A DNA stretch of 64,000 nt from Chloranthus sessilifolius (Eukaryota; Streptophyta; Magnoliopsida; Chloranthales; Chloranthaceae): the NCBI GenBank assembly GCA_021018995.1, contig CM037597.1, forward strand, positions 8,693,299-8,757,298, read 5' to 3'. Position 1 is the first letter of the stretch; every line of letters begins with the position of its first letter. The position numbers were made by a program, and so were the translations under genes. Of the stretch, positions 63,110-64,000 are shown piece by piece. The notes beneath the pieces are model-generated. The model did not search any database. It was not told where the DNA came from and was given only the letters and a program-made list of their open reading frames with translations.

Positions 63110-64000
63110 AAGTTAGGGCTCCCACATCAATATAGATGTGTGCGGGCAAAGAAGGTTCAAATGGCTTCATGGACTATAGGTACGTTAACTGGGAAGAGTT
63201 CCGAACTGATAGATGTCATGAGAAAAAGGAAGATTAATGAAATGTGCTTTCAAGAGACAAAGTGAAACTGAGAGATGCTAAGGACCTGGGGGATGGGTGT
63301 AAGCTTTACCACTCAGGGAAGTATGACTCTTACAATGGAGTAGGTATTGTAGTTGGTGGTGATTTAAAGGATAAGATTTTGGAGGTTAAGAGAAAGGATG
63401 ATCGAATTATGATTGTTAAAATCGTCTTGGATAAGTGAAATTCTAGATGTTATTATTTCCTATGCACCCCAAGTTGGATTATGTGAAAATGTGAATTGAG
63501 AATTTTGGCAATCGATGGATGAATATACCCAATAGTGAAAGCATAGTGATTGGAGGGGACTTTAATGGACACATAGGGAGGATGAAAAACGAATATGAAA
63601 GGATACATGGAGGATATGATTTTGGGGAAAGAAATGAGATGGGGGGAGCTATGTTTGATTTTGCAGGACCTTTTGACTTGGAGATAGTGAATACTTTTTT
63701 CTTAGAAAAAGATGAGCTTCTTATTACTTTCACGAGTGGAGCAAATAGAACCCAAATAGATTATTTCTTATTAAGACGAAGAGACTGAGCAAACTCCAAG
63801 GATTGCAAAGTCATCCCAGGAGAGAGCCTTACAATGCAACATAGATAATAGTTTTGGAAGTTGTGATCAAAAGCTAAGTGACGAAACGGATGATGAAGGA
63901 TCCCCAAAAAATCAAATGGTGGGAATTAAAAGGAGAGAAGATGACAACCTTTAAAGGGAGAATGAGTGGCCAAGAAGTGTGGGGCCAAGAAGGTGATCCA
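63110..64000 (+). mobile_element. RTE-type LINE, second copy, cut by the window end
   Basis: Starts with the same CCCACATCAATATAGATGT as the copy near 10770 and covers the endonuclease: SSELIDVMRKRKINEMCFQE, KILEVKRKDDRIMIVKIVL (63244-63438), then IGGDFNGHIGRMKNEYERIH (63519-63788) and FTSGANRTQIDYFLLRRRD, which include the catalytic GDFN box. Frameshifts at about 63440 and 63510 separate the pieces, so it is a pseudogene here too. It is uninterrupted where the first copy carries the solo LTR. The RT would follow beyond 64000. Confidence 0.85.

Overview
This window is nuclear DNA from a flowering plant. It holds two recognisable spliced plant genes, plant-type L1 LINEs, RTE-type LINEs, Ty1-copia and Ty3-gypsy remnants, a MULE with 9-bp target duplications, a tRNA-derived SINE and many fold-back MITE-like repeats. 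Introns have GT-AG (and one GC-AG) borders. Nothing looks prokaryotic. The species cannot be named; very long introns loaded with transposons point to a large-genome angiosperm (inference).

Host genes. (1) An XRCC2 homologue (RAD51 paralogue, homologous recombination) lies on the minus strand. I could place seven exons with matching phases: 33693-33517, 32164-32017, 27906-27743, 26322-26252, 18631-18569, 18276-18139 and 16273-16168. They give 289 codons; the C-terminal exon after the VWQ junction was not found. The gene therefore covers at least 17.5 kb. Its introns hold a gypsy element with a 5-bp TSD (19972-25018), a TIR element with an 8-bp TSD (29213-30603), a SINE (31887-31987), several MITEs and probably an RTE LINE that is itself split by a solo LTR (11332-13692). 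The promoter plus first exon is tandemly duplicated (unit 1,049 bp). (2) The first two exons of a secreted inhibitor-I9 / subtilisin-propeptide-like protein (SPI-1 type) lie on the plus strand at 50142-50537; its last exon was not found.

Layout. 1-4640: degenerate L1-type LINE (minus). 4815-8708: Ty1-copia remnant (minus) with a tRNA-Met-type PBS. 8790-9265: RTE 3' fragment. 10445-15985: RTE LINE (plus) with a nested solo LTR. 16168-33693: XRCC2 and its intronic transposons. 33546-35625: duplicated promoter/exon 1. 35626-36470: cluster of TCGATCGA motifs. 37177-45530: MULE with about 320-bp TIRs and a perfect 9-bp TSD, carrying a decayed MURA-type transposase (minus) and a convergent GRF-zinc-finger gene (plus). 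45540-49850: MITEs. 50142-50537: SPI-like gene. 51276-59910: 8.6-kb block between 13-bp direct repeats, containing two L1-type LINEs in opposite orientation. 60604-61810: two LINE 3' ends. 62417-63010: two minisatellites. 63110-64000: second RTE copy, cut by the window end.

All transposon ORFs are broken by stops, frameshifts or deletions, so the window is mostly a graveyard around two living or recently living genes. The most striking unexplained signals are three unrelated LTR-like sequences that each carry a cluster of a different short palindrome (TCGATCGA, ACGGACGTCCGT, CCTCGCGAG), two families of fold-back elements scattered through the XRCC2 introns and the intergenic space, and the repeated damage around XRCC2 exons 1, 2 and 7.
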